45,504 nucleotides of DNA from Amoeboaphelidium occidentale (taxonomy: Eukaryota; Aphelidiomycota; Aphelidea). Shown here one piece after another: positions 17,638 to 26,181 of the stretch (position 1 is the stretch's first letter; each line of letters starts with the position of its first letter). The stretch is from positions 683-46,186 of the forward strand of contig JALGPX010000110.1 in the NCBI GenBank assembly GCA_023515795.1. The letters are read 5' to 3'. A program made the position numbers and the translations under genes. The notes beneath the pieces were generated by a model that had not been told where the DNA came from, searched no databases, and saw nothing but the letters and a program-made list of their open reading frames with translations.

Positions 17638-18054
17638 AGACTATTCAGTCTCTCCAATATGATCTTGAAACAGCCGAGGGTGATGAAGCGGAGCATATCT
17701 GAAGATTCAAGTCACCAGTTACGTCTCAGAGATGTAATATCNCCATCCGAGCGCAGGAAGACGGTGTACGAGTGTAACAAAGTTCTGATTTCAGAGTGGT
17801 TAAAGCAGGCTTTCAAGATGTTTATTTCCAAAGATGGAAGCATAACAGTTCCACAGAGATAAGAAGACGCATTGAACTTCAAACGCTCGTTGAAATTGCC
17901 AAATAACGCTGCGTCAATTACCGTCAGGTTCCATAAGCGTGTACTCCACACAGACTATTCAGTCTCTCCAATATGATCTTGAAACAGCCGAGGGTGATGA
18001 AGCGGAGCATATCTGAAGATTCAAGTCACCAGTTACGTCTCAGAGATGTAATAT
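17430..18054. repeat. ~310-bp diverged pair around N 17742
   Basis: Bases 17430-17741 recur at 17743-18054. The last ~110 bases of each are identical, while the middle differs at about 25 positions. A further partial copy of the shared end restarts after N 18078 and again after N 18395. Confidence 0.8.
17712..17951 (-). pseudogene. Fragment of the same unknown family, copy B
   Basis: About 79 codons matching the first 70 residues of the frame at 17104-17637, with changes such as NLTVIDAALFGNF for SLPLIDTASAGDI. It runs into N 17742. The protein-changing differences mean this is a paralogue or a strongly diverged allele. Confidence 0.35.
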
Positions 18055-18183
18055 CATCAGTATCGTGACTCTGAACTNTGATCTTGAAACAGCGGAGCCT
18101 GATACAGCGGAGTAGATCTGTGGCTACAAGTCACCAATTACGTCTCAGGGCTGTAGTATCATCAGTGCTGTGACTCTGAACGG

Positions 18184-18639
18184 TGGTTCCTTTAGTAATA
18201 TCATAATGTTAATCGACCGTTAGTCCAACAGAAGCAATAAAAGAAGGTGAGAGGACTTTTCGAGCGTTTTTATTACGTTTTCTCGCGTGAGGAGCTAACT
18301 CGGACTCGCTGACCAGCTAACTCGGACTTCGCGAGCTCGATTTTGCAAAAAGTTTGCAAATCACAATAAAATCTATTTGGTATGGAGTTCATGTNATCTG
18401 AAGATTCAAGTCACCAGTTACGTCTCAGAGATGTAATATCATCAGTATCGTGACTCTGAACTGCGGTTCCTTGTGCAGTATCATAATCTTAATCGACCGT
18501 TAGTCCGATAGAAGCAATAAAAGAAGGTGAGAGGACTTTTTCGAGCGTTTTTATTACGTTTTCTCGCATGAGGAGCTAAATCGGACTCGCTGACCAGCTA
18601 ACTCGGACTTCGCGAGCTCGATTTTGCAAAAAGTTTGCA
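18184..18639. repeat. 175-bp direct repeat pair (18184-18358 and 18465-18639)
   Basis: Two copies differ by only a handful of bases. Each contains an internal tandem of AGCTAACTCGGACT separated by CGCTGACC, then TTCGCGAGCTCG and TTTGCAAAAAGTTTGCA. The second copy ends about 95 bases before the coactosin start. N 18395 lies between them, so part or all of the duplication may be an assembly overlap. Confidence 0.75.
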
Positions 18640-18732
18640 GGAGTTACAAAATCTAACCGTTTACACCGTTTCGTCAAACACTTGTTCATTCGTAAAAGTT
18701 TTACTCCTCGGTTTGATCAGAGATTATTAGCT

Positions 18733-19393
18733 ATGGCTGCAGTTCAAGTAAGATCTGATCTTTAGAAGGATACTGGTACTAATCGCTTCAGGAACACAGA
18801 GATGAGATCATCAAGGCATATGAAGATGTTCGGTAATATGATCACATAGTAAATGATCTTCTTACAGATTGATAGCAATGACAAGACTGAGACAAACTGG
18901 TTACTGTTGAACTATACTGATGGAAAAGATTCCGTTCATGTTGCTGGTACTGGTTCTGGTGGCTTAGAGGAGTTGAAGCAACACTTGAAGCCTGATCATG
19001 CTCAATTCGGTTTTGTCAGACATGGTACCGCTTTTAGATGAATTGCCAACTTATAACTTTAAATCGAATAGTCTACTCTAACGATCCATTGTCTCAACGT
19101 GCAAAGTTCGTTTTCATTTCATGGTGCGGACCTCAAGTCAAAGTCATGAGAAAGGCAAAGTTGACAGTTCAAATCGCCGACATCAAGACAATTATTAAGG
19201 TATAATAGTATGAAATATCGACATTGAGTTAACATGGTAGAGTTTTGCAGTTGAAGTTCAGGCTGACGATTTGGATTCTTTGAGTCTTGCTGAGGTTGAA
19301 AAATTGATCAAGAAGGCTGGTGGAGCAAACTGTAAGATTTAAGTTCTATTAAATGCTTATCTTTTAGATGACAGACAAGCTTCAAATTACTAA
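18733..19393 (+). CDS. Coactosin (ADF-homology actin-binding protein), six exons
   Basis: My model is 18733-18747, 18792-18832, 18876-19024, 19072-19199, 19241-19331 and 19368-19393. Introns are 36-47 bases. Phases close exactly to 150 codons (149 residues). The product begins MAAVQEHRDEIIKAYEDVRN and contains NWLLLNYTDG, QFGFVRH, DPLSQRAKFVFISWCG, VMRKAKLTVQ and ends LIKKAGGANYDRQASNY. The KAGGANYD end and the QRAKF core are hallmarks of coactosin. It binds actin filaments in the cytosol and interferes with barbed-end capping, by family. Length matches the family (about 142-150). Exon 1 encodes only five residues. The acceptor of intron 2 (GATAG) was chosen over an earlier CAG because only it keeps frame. 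This gene is far more intron-dense than its neighbours. Confidence 0.9.
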
Positions 19394-19427
19394 GAAGCTT
19401 TCTAGTGGGACAAGAATAGATTTGATT

Positions 19428-20930
19428 TTAGTCAGAATCCTCGCGTTCTTCTAATGCTCCAACCTGTTTACTATAAGTCTTAATTCCAGCCATGTCCAAA
19501 AATTCAAGGACTTCCTGTTTTTGAGCTCTTTTACCAGAAGCCCTTAGCGCTCTTTCCCTGTCCAGAGTCTGTTTTGAGATTTCTTTCACTCTGATCGCAT
19601 ACACTTTGTCAATTAAAAATTCTTCTTGTCCTGATAATGTTGGATTCTGAAATGTAGATGACACAGGATTTGCCTTAGAGTGACCGTGTATAAAATCCGC
19701 AGATAAAAAGAAGCCAAAGTAGTCAAATTGACCTCCCATTCCCAAACCATTCGGTAACGTATGAGTTCCATACTCAAAATATTGATAATTAGTGTTGAAT
19801 GAAGATGCAGGATAAAATGAAAAGCTAGGCCTTAATTGAAACAAAAAATTATTGGATGTACCATACCATTCGGGCCTTACATCCCATTCCTTCTCTGCGA
19901 AACAGCCAAAGTAATGATTATCCTTGTCTTTTACAATGATCAAAGTAGAGCCTATCATTGTAATGCGATCAATGAAAGGATTAAAAGCATGACCATCTCT
20001 CAGAGAGTCATAAGCCAAGAACCATTTGGTACAAAAATCAGAATGTAAATGAAAATGCAGAAACCAAACATCTTCAACAGTCATGAAATCAGGTACAGCT
20101 TTGGTTAAAAATAGAGGTGGCTTCAGCAGGAACTTCCTTGCTTTTTGCTTAGCGAGCTTTTTATCCATTTGGGTTTTCTGAGGCATTTGATCAGTTGTTG
20201 TTGGTGACGAATTAGTAGCAGCTGTCGTATTCAATTCAGCTTTAGGCGGAGCAAATATTCTGATAAAGAAATTTTCTATAATCCTTCGAATGTAGTTATT
20301 GCTACCAACCCATTCAACGAATTTTGAGACATCTTTTAAGTCCAATGTTTTATAATCAATAGTCTTCTCTGTATGCTGCAACAGAAACTGAGCAGCTGCT
20401 CCGTGCGCAGAAGACGGCAAAGGATCAGAGTCTTTTCCTGATAAAATACGATGTATGAAGGCGTCACTTAATTGTTCCGGTAACTTCAATTCATCAAAAC
20501 TTCCCTTGTATAATGTCATCTCGATCTTTATGAGCTTTCTGGCCCATGACTCTAAAGATCGCGCATTACTTATGTTCCACAGTATATGAATAGCACGAGC
20601 TGTAGCGTAGTATGAATCGTCAGTAACAAAGCTAGTGAACTTCAACACATCAACGAAACGCAAAGCTGTCCCACTTGCCCTTGGCTCAGTAAGCTTTGCT
20701 GAAACAGAAGCTGCACCGGATAAGTACTCTAAATTGGCGAATATCAGGGGAAACCTCGAAGCAACTTCATCAGGAACATGAGGGAACATCACTTTGAATT
20801 GAGCAGCTCTGAATGCTTTTGTATGACCATCAACCATTCCATCGTAAACCTTCCGTAAATATGCTGCTTCTTTTGCGTCGAAATGCTGTAAAATATTCTG
20901 CTCTTCCTCTTTCGAATGTCCGTGGCCCAT
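19428..20930 (-). CDS. TLDc-domain protein, TLDC1/MEAK7-like
   Basis: Start chosen at ATG 20930 because it gives MGHGHSKEEE, a Gly2 N-terminus like the myristoylated MEAK7 family. The frame is open to ATG 21002. The protein is 500 residues. The N-terminal half is helical (EEEQNILQHFDAKEAAYLRK, RFVDVLKFTSFVTDD), as in the EF-hand-like part of TLDC1. A linker of Asn/Thr/Ser precedes the TLDc domain (about 300-470): WFLAYDSLRDGHAFNPFIDR, TLIIVKDKDNHYFGCFAEKE, NNFLFQLRPSFSFYP and FDYFGFFLSADFIHGHS. TLDc proteins act in oxidative-stress protection, V-ATPase regulation or lysosomal mTOR signalling; which applies here is unknown. Divergent from MDM12 with a 194-base shared promoter. Confidence 0.85.
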   Translation of the reverse strand: MGHGHSKEEEQNILQHFDAKEAAYLRKVYDGMVDGHTKAFRAAQFKVMFPHVPDEVASRFPLIFANLEYLSGAASVSAKLTEPRASGTALRFVDVLKFTSFVTDDSYYATARAIHILWNISNARSLESWARKLIKIEMTLYKGSFDELKLPEQLSDAFIHRILSGKDSDPLPSSAHGAAAQFLLQHTEKTIDYKTLDLKDVSKFVEWVGSNNYIRRIIENFFIRIFAPPKAELNTTAATNSSPTTTDQMPQKTQMDKKLAKQKARKFLLKPPLFLTKAVPDFMTVEDVWFLHFHLHSDFCTKWFLAYDSLRDGHAFNPFIDRITMIGSTLIIVKDKDNHYFGCFAEKEWDVRPEWYGTSNNFLFQLRPSFSFYPASSFNTNYQYFEYGTHTLPNGLGMGGQFDYFGFFLSADFIHGHSKANPVSSTFQNPTLSGQEEFLIDKVYAIRVKEISKQTLDRERALRASGKRAQKQEVLEFLDMAGIKTYSKQVGALEEREDSD

Positions 20931-21124
20931 TGTAAGGTTTCTATGCGATTTGCCAGCAACGCTCGACACAAACAAATCAAGATTGCACACAGAAATGTTC
21001 ATCCCAAAAGTGTTCAGAAAATTGAAGAGCTGCCCTTGCTTGGGATCCTCTTGAAACCCTCAAATAACGACACAGTCTCATATCTCCTATTTCTTCCTGA
21101 CAATCTCGACGATCTCTCATTTCA

Positions 21125-21985
21125 ATGTCACTTCACTTTCGATGGGATAAATTGGACGAAGAAGCATCGCTTAAGGCTGCTGATACTTTGCGGGATTTCA
21201 TTGGAAACTCCGAATTGCCAGAATGGCTTAGAAGGTTGGAAGTTAAAGATTTTCAATGGGGCGATGTTGCGCCAGAGATCGAGATTGTTGATATTACGGA
21301 TGTGTTCAGTGCCTTTAGGGAATACACACCATCAAGGAAATACAAGGAACAATCAATTATTAACTCCACACGGTCAAGCCCTGTTAGGGAATACTTTGAT
21401 CAGACGAAATCGCAGAATGGTGGTAAACGCACTTCCAACTCTTTGGTATCTTCAGGACTCGACAAGAGCTTCTCTTCTTCGGCGAGCGATATGGAAGATT
21501 CTATAAGTGCTGGCCTTTCAAATTCCTTTGGTGGCGCAGGCGGAGCTTTTGTTCCGAATCCGTTTGATGTTCAGTTCATCGTGTCATTCAAATACGATGG
21601 GAACATGCGCATTGGCTTAGAGGCTGAGTTCTCTCTGAATTATCCAACTTTCCAATTTTTATCGCTTCCGGTTGCTGTTAATGTAACGCATATTTCAATG
21701 AGTGCAACAGCTGTTATTGGGTTTGTTGGTTCCCATTTGCATTTGTGTCTGCTGAAATCCAATGATCTTAAACTTGGGCTACCTTTGGAATCTCCGAGTC
21801 TCAATATGAATATGGAATGGGAAGTTGGTGATACAGAAAAGCAAGTTCTTAGAGATACCTCAAAGCTGGAGCGTTTCGTAATTGAAGTTCTACACAAGTT
21901 CATTTGGGAAAGATTTGTATTTCCAAACTTTCATACAGTCGAGCTCACCAGTGCTGACGATCAGTCTACGGGAGGTGTAGATTAA
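21125..21985 (+). CDS. MDM12: ERMES complex subunit MDM12
   Basis: SMP-domain lipid-transfer subunit of the ER-mitochondria encounter structure, bridging Mmm1 and Mdm34. It begins MSLHFRWDKLDEEASLKAAD and continues LEVKDFQWGDVAPEIEIVDI, the conserved MDM12 opening. A variable Ser-rich insert follows (about residues 60-140). The SMP core resumes with FDVQFIVSFKYDGNMRIGLE, LPVAVNVTHISMSATAVIGF and the C-terminal LHKFIWERFVFPNFHTVEL. The length of 286 residues is typical for early fungi. Single exon. Convergent with the tubby gene, with only 12 bases between stops. Its presence is the best single argument for a fungal origin, although some amoebae also have ERMES. Confidence 0.9.
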   Translation: MSLHFRWDKLDEEASLKAADTLRDFIGNSELPEWLRRLEVKDFQWGDVAPEIEIVDITDVFSAFREYTPSRKYKEQSIINSTRSSPVREYFDQTKSQNGGKRTSNSLVSSGLDKSFSSSASDMEDSISAGLSNSFGGAGGAFVPNPFDVQFIVSFKYDGNMRIGLEAEFSLNYPTFQFLSLPVAVNVTHISMSATAVIGFVGSHLHLCLLKSNDLKLGLPLESPSLNMNMEWEVGDTEKQVLRDTSKLERFVIEVLHKFIWERFVFPNFHTVELTSADDQSTGGVD

Positions 21986-21997
21986 GTTCTATTTGAT

Positions 21998-23645
21998 CTA
22001 CTCACATGCCAATTTTGCATCGAAACTTGTTAAGGCAATTGAAAATGATTGTAGTGCATTCAACGGGTACTGGAAATCCATGGAGAATGTAGATTCATTA
22101 ACTCTTCCAAACTGCATCACAATATAATCCGCTGAATAGGTTAATTTCTTTGTTAATTTTGAGAAAGAGACTTACGATCATTCTCATGTATGATTTGAAA
22201 GTTCTTGACACTTGCCACAGTAACACGACCGCTGAAATTCAACACATAGGAGCGGGTGTCTTCATTCCATTGAGGTGGTTTGTTATGTAGAACAACAAGA
22301 TCCTTTGCTTGTCCAACCCGATATCTTTCTAGTATTGTATCTTTCTCAAGTTCGGGCTTAAAAACCACTGGATTTCCATCTTTTTGGATTGCTGGTATCA
22401 AAGCTGTCATTTTCCTCGGACCTTTTAAACCCAAAACATTTGTTTCCTTTAAGTTAAAAAGCAACTTTTCAGTAGCAAACTTACGAAAATAACCGACGCA
22501 TATTCTCTCCGTATCGATGTGCTCCTTGAATTGCTGTCTTTTTCTTTGAAGGGGTTCATACCAGAGTCGTAAATTGTGAACGAAGTGCCAAGGAAGTTCG
22601 CTCGTATTTTTCCAACAACATCTTCCTTCTGTTTGTTATCTCTGAGTTTTGTTGAAGATATCACATAATTAGCACTTGCGCTTTTCTTTCGTTTTCTGGC
22701 ACTCATTAAAAATATGTCTCCCATTGTTGGATGCTCAAAGAAAACTTCGTAGTAAGGATACCATTGTTTTCCAACGCCTTCTTTAGATCGCACTATTTTA
22801 CACAACATCTTCTGTCCAACTTCAGCATTTTTATGAATGAATTCTCTGTGAGTTAACCCATTCAGAGCTTTCCTTTCATTGATTTCTTCTGTGCTTTCAC
22901 TGCCTTTTTTTAGAAAGTTCTTTTTGATGTCTGCTGTTTCATCTTGATCATCAGAATCTTCAGTTGGTTCATTCGGTGCAGATTGATTACTATTAGAGGT
23001 TTCAGCTTTTCCTGTTGAGACTTCGGGGTCGTTGCTTTCATTCTTTGGGCTTTTAGAACGTGATACTTCTTGTGGTGCCAGAGCTTCTGGTGGTCTTGAT
23101 GATTGCATATTGGTCGTATTTTGAGTAGACGGTGCTATTGATGTTCCTGCAACATGTTGTAGAGAATCTTCAGAATCTGTTGCATCATTTCCTGACATTT
23201 GATTATATGAACCCGATCGAGGTTCATTCCCATCAGCTTTTATAGTTTGATCATGCGGAGTCTTGTCGGCTGGATTAGTTACTTCGGACTGTCTCTCCTT
23301 TTGTGAATGATTTGGTTTAGTATTTGATGACTTTATCAACACGACATCGTCTGGGATGTATGGTTTCACCTCTGTGTCAAACGATGAAGCATTAGACGTT
23401 GCAGAGGTTGGTGACTTTGGTGATAATGGCTCTCCGGAGACAGGTGATCTTGCGGTATTCGGTCTGATGCCTGGTGGTATTGATGCGGCTCCAGTTGTCG
23501 GTAAAATCGATCCTTTAAGTTCCAACTGCTTTCTTCTTTTCTGCTCTGCAAGCTCCTTCTGCTTTAGTAGCCTCTGCATTTTCAGCGATTCCGGATCATT
23601 ATCACTGAGTGATGAAGTTGTCACAGGTCTATCAGCTTGAGACAT
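21998..23645 (-). CDS. Tubby-like protein, three exons
   Basis: My model is exons 23645-22485, 22446-22176 and 22131-21998. Introns of 38 and 44 bases have GTAAG donors, and the frame closes at 522 codons. Start at ATG 23645 ([12 protein letters not shown]); an upstream in-frame ATG at 23696 is less likely. The N-terminal 270 residues are disordered and Ser/Pro/Glu-rich. The tubby domain follows: [57 protein letters not shown] across the first junction, [20 protein letters not shown], then FGRV and the invariant end FDAKLACE. The domain binds phosphoinositides and carries membrane proteins. The classical role is in cilia, with a nuclear role proposed. A full tubby domain is uncommon in fungi. 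Confidence 0.9.
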
Positions 23646-23732
23646 TGAACAATTCCTAAAATAGCATTCGAAACTCGCGAACTTCACTTGAAACAAGAAG
23701 TAATTAATTAAAAAGACCTTTATTGTTGGTAT

Positions 23733-24815
23733 TTAAAGAAGCTGAGATAGAGCCATTACTGAAGCAATTAGGAGCATCCAAGATGGCACGACTGTAGAAG
23801 CACCAGAGATCTGACCGTTGTCATCAATATCATCAGGAGTTGTGGTTGGGATCAAAGTTGTGGTTGCAGTTGAGCTCGTGCTTGAAGATGAAGATGATGT
23901 GGAGGTTTTGGTAGAAGTTGAGCTAGTGGAGGTAGTGGTTTTGGTTGTAGAGGTTGAAGTTGAAGTCGAGGTCGATGAAGAAGTGGAGGTTGATGTTTTG
24001 GTGTTGGTGCCAATGACGCAGAAGTCAGCAAAATTGATTCCACCATACACGCTGTCCATAAGATCAAACATGAACTTTGCTTGATCACGTAGTTTGTTTC
24101 TTGTGTCAATACTGTATGCAAAACGAATGGAGTTGTGATAGATCATTGAAGCAACTGCGAACATCTCATAATGATTTGATCTTAAGTATGCGCCAGTGAA
24201 TAAATCTGGTCTTGCTGCCAAATCCAAATCGTAGACTGAAATTATCTTATCGGATATCTTTTTGAATTCAGGCAAGTCATCAATTGCAGCGTTCAAAGCA
24301 TGAGCGAATTCGTGTTGCAATACATTTTCACCCAAATAAGCGCCATTAGGTGCTTTTGCAACACTAGGACCATCAACATAAATAGCTTTGTAAGGGCGTA
24401 TTGAATTTGCCCACATAAAGACAGCCTTGTATGCATCATAGTGATCAGCTTCGGGGAAATCCAATGCACTCTGAGAACCATCCATCAAGACGATCACAAT
24501 ACCAGCTGATCCCAAGTAAGAACATAGCTTGGCAGTTTTTTCAGCTGAACACATGCTGTTAACCGTGTATAGAGCATTGATCAAAGCATATTTGTGAGTT
24601 GCATCGTTCGTATACTTATCGGATGCAGTAATAACAATACCAGATGAATGCTTGACGTATTTTTCGTAATATGTTGGTAACTTGGCGGTTCCTGACACGA
24701 TAACCTTTCCATCATTAGTTTTTATGGAAGGATCAGGGCATGTTGCATCAATTAATGCTGAAACAGTTGACAACAACAAAGATAATGTGTAAGCAGAGAA
24801 TGTTGTAAGTTTCAT
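23733..24815 (-). CDS. GPI-anchored secreted HExxH metallopeptidase-like protein
   Basis: The 360-residue protein has a signal peptide (LSLLLSTVSA near residue 20), an ectodomain with HEFAH at 168-172 and Glu217 in SNHYEMFAVAS as the likely third zinc ligand (gluzincin-like arrangement). A long Ser/Thr stalk (about 270-325) and a hydrophobic C-terminal tail after a small-residue site (SGASTVVPSWMLLIASVMAL) predict a GPI anchor. The family resembles uncharacterised fungal surface metallopeptidases. No M35 deuterolysin GTxDxxYG motif is seen. It probably acts at the cell wall on unknown substrates. Inactive or adhesive roles are possible. No introns. The stalk is coded by a repetitive GTT/GAA-type sequence. 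Confidence 0.75.
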   Translation of the reverse strand: MKLTTFSAYTLSLLLSTVSALIDATCPDPSIKTNDGKVIVSGTAKLPTYYEKYVKHSSGIVITASDKYTNDATHKYALINALYTVNSMCSAEKTAKLCSYLGSAGIVIVLMDGSQSALDFPEADHYDAYKAVFMWANSIRPYKAIYVDGPSVAKAPNGAYLGENVLQHEFAHALNAAIDDLPEFKKISDKIISVYDLDLAARPDLFTGAYLRSNHYEMFAVASMIYHNSIRFAYSIDTRNKLRDQAKFMFDLMDSVYGGINFADFCVIGTNTKTSTSTSSSTSTSTSTSTTKTTTSTSSTSTKTSTSSSSSSTSSTATTTLIPTTTPDDIDDNGQISGASTVVPSWMLLIASVMALSQLL

Positions 24816-25020
24816 TTGTAATGTTTTGAATTTAACGATACTTCACGACTTCGTCCCTGAGTTTATGTACCATTCGTCCATATTGAAATTAGCATCAGAT
24901 GTTACTAATTCAATTTAGACTAATCTCCTGTGGTGCTGCAACATATTATACGTCACCCGCATCGTTAAGTCATCAGGCAACATGTAAAAGTATCATAAGT
25001 CTGATCATCGGCACGTTTTG

Positions 25021-26151
25021 ATGTTGAAGATGATTCAAAGTGTCAAACTTGTGAACAAAGTAGAAACCGATGGTCCAGAGAACTTGAATGTATCAAATAA
25101 GAATATCATTGAATTATTCTCTGTTCCTGTAACAGATAGCACTTCTCTTATGGCCTGCACTTTTACAGAACCTCCTGTTCCTAAAGACATCGCATTTGAT
25201 TATCAAGTCAGCTATCCAAAGAATGCAACCGATTATGTGATAACAATGATATCAAATGCTGCAATTGAAATCGATCTTATGAAGGAAGTACTGAAGACTT
25301 TTGGAGTGAAGGGCGTATATCTTCGACATGCAAAACGTCTTTGTTCTTCTAATGGCTGTGCCAAAGTTCTGGAATTGCTGGTGTCGTGCGCCAGAGATGA
25401 AATACCTGCTCAAGAGCTAAGGCTTTTGGAAATTAAGTACTCGACCACAAATATTGCTATCCAGCTGGATTCTCCTTTCCGAAAGCACAAACGCTTGGCT
25501 GTGTTTGACATGGACTCAACTTTAATTCAACAAGAGGTCATTGATGAATTGGCACGAGAGGCAGGTGTAATGGAACAAGTAAAGAGTATCACACACAGAG
25601 CTATGAATGGGGAATTAGACTTTAAGGCATCTCTTAAAGAACGTGTTGCTCTTTTGGCTGGATCGCCTGTTTCAATTATCGATACAGTCAGGCAGCGTTT
25701 ATCGTTTACTCCTGGCGCAAAAGAATTATGCAAAGGACTTAGAAAGTTGGGATGTAAAATGGCTGTTATCTCGGGTGGTTTCATTCCTCTGGCAAAAGTT
25801 GTTCAAGAGGAGTTAGGTTTAGATTATGCTTTCGCGAATAATTTGGCTGTTTCAACAGATGGAGCTGAATTGGTTGGTGAAACTTATGGGCCAGTAGTTG
25901 ATGGTGTTCGTAAGGCTGAGCTTCTAGTCACTCTATCGCAATTAAACAATATCTCCAGAGAACAGGTTTTATCAGTTGGTGACGGTGCTAATGATCTTCT
26001 AATGCTCGCAGAAGCTGGAACAGGAATTGCTTTCAATGCAAAACCAAAAGTACAAGAAAAAGCCGCTATTAGGTTAAACAAGCCAAGTTTAGTTGACGTT
26101 TTCTACTTGATGGGTTTCACTGAGGAGGAGATAAGAGAATTAATCAATTAA
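25021..26151 (+). CDS. SER2: Phosphoserine phosphatase
   Basis: Last step of serine synthesis: hydrolyses O-phosphoserine to serine in the cytosol. HAD superfamily motifs are all visible: motif I FDMDSTLIQQEVIDELA (nucleophile Asp near residue 163), motif II VISGGFIPLA, the motif III Lys in GVRKAELL, and motif IV VGDGANDLLMLAEAG. The C-terminus is the usual NAKPKVQEKA...MGFTEEEI. The 376-residue product has a long N-terminal part (about 150 residues) that looks like an ACT-type regulatory region, as in bacterial and fungal SerB. Start is ATG 25021. No introns. A companion of the phosphoglycerate dehydrogenase at 3019, but 20 kb away and not co-transcribed. Confidence 0.93.
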   Translation: MLKMIQSVKLVNKVETDGPENLNVSNKNIIELFSVPVTDSTSLMACTFTEPPVPKDIAFDYQVSYPKNATDYVITMISNAAIEIDLMKEVLKTFGVKGVYLRHAKRLCSSNGCAKVLELLVSCARDEIPAQELRLLEIKYSTTNIAIQLDSPFRKHKRLAVFDMDSTLIQQEVIDELAREAGVMEQVKSITHRAMNGELDFKASLKERVALLAGSPVSIIDTVRQRLSFTPGAKELCKGLRKLGCKMAVISGGFIPLAKVVQEELGLDYAFANNLAVSTDGAELVGETYGPVVDGVRKAELLVTLSQLNNISREQVLSVGDGANDLLMLAEAGTGIAFNAKPKVQEKAAIRLNKPSLVDVFYLMGFTEEEIRELIN

Positions 26152-26181
26152 AATGTCAAAAAATTCTCATATTTATTTGAA

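Larger units (their letters stand above)
15532..18732. other. 3.2 kb repeat-rich, gene-poor region with several contig joins
   Basis: No intact gene is supported. It holds N joins at 16659, 17742, 18078 and 18395, duplicated flanks, and diverged repeats. Bases 16262-16345 and 17158-17240 share a motif resembling ATATCTCGCTRAAACYRCTTTTG. Two related minus-strand frames lie at 17104-17637 and 17712-17951, annotated separately. The 15.5-16.0 kb part next to the Fanzor 5' end has a short frame (SEYECFTSLASYIVVKIREF) that resembles the leader of the left-edge gene. I see no tRNA, rRNA or transposase. Confidence 0.6.

Noticed and set aside
17430-18461. CRISPR-like array
   Set aside because: The repeats are few, long (175-310 bp), lack regular spacers, and come with N joins. 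The host is a eukaryote.
18853-18875. CAG acceptor for coactosin intron 2 at 18867
   Set aside because: It puts the downstream exon out of frame with MAAVQEHRDEIIKAYEDVR. The GATAG acceptor keeps frame and the family motif.
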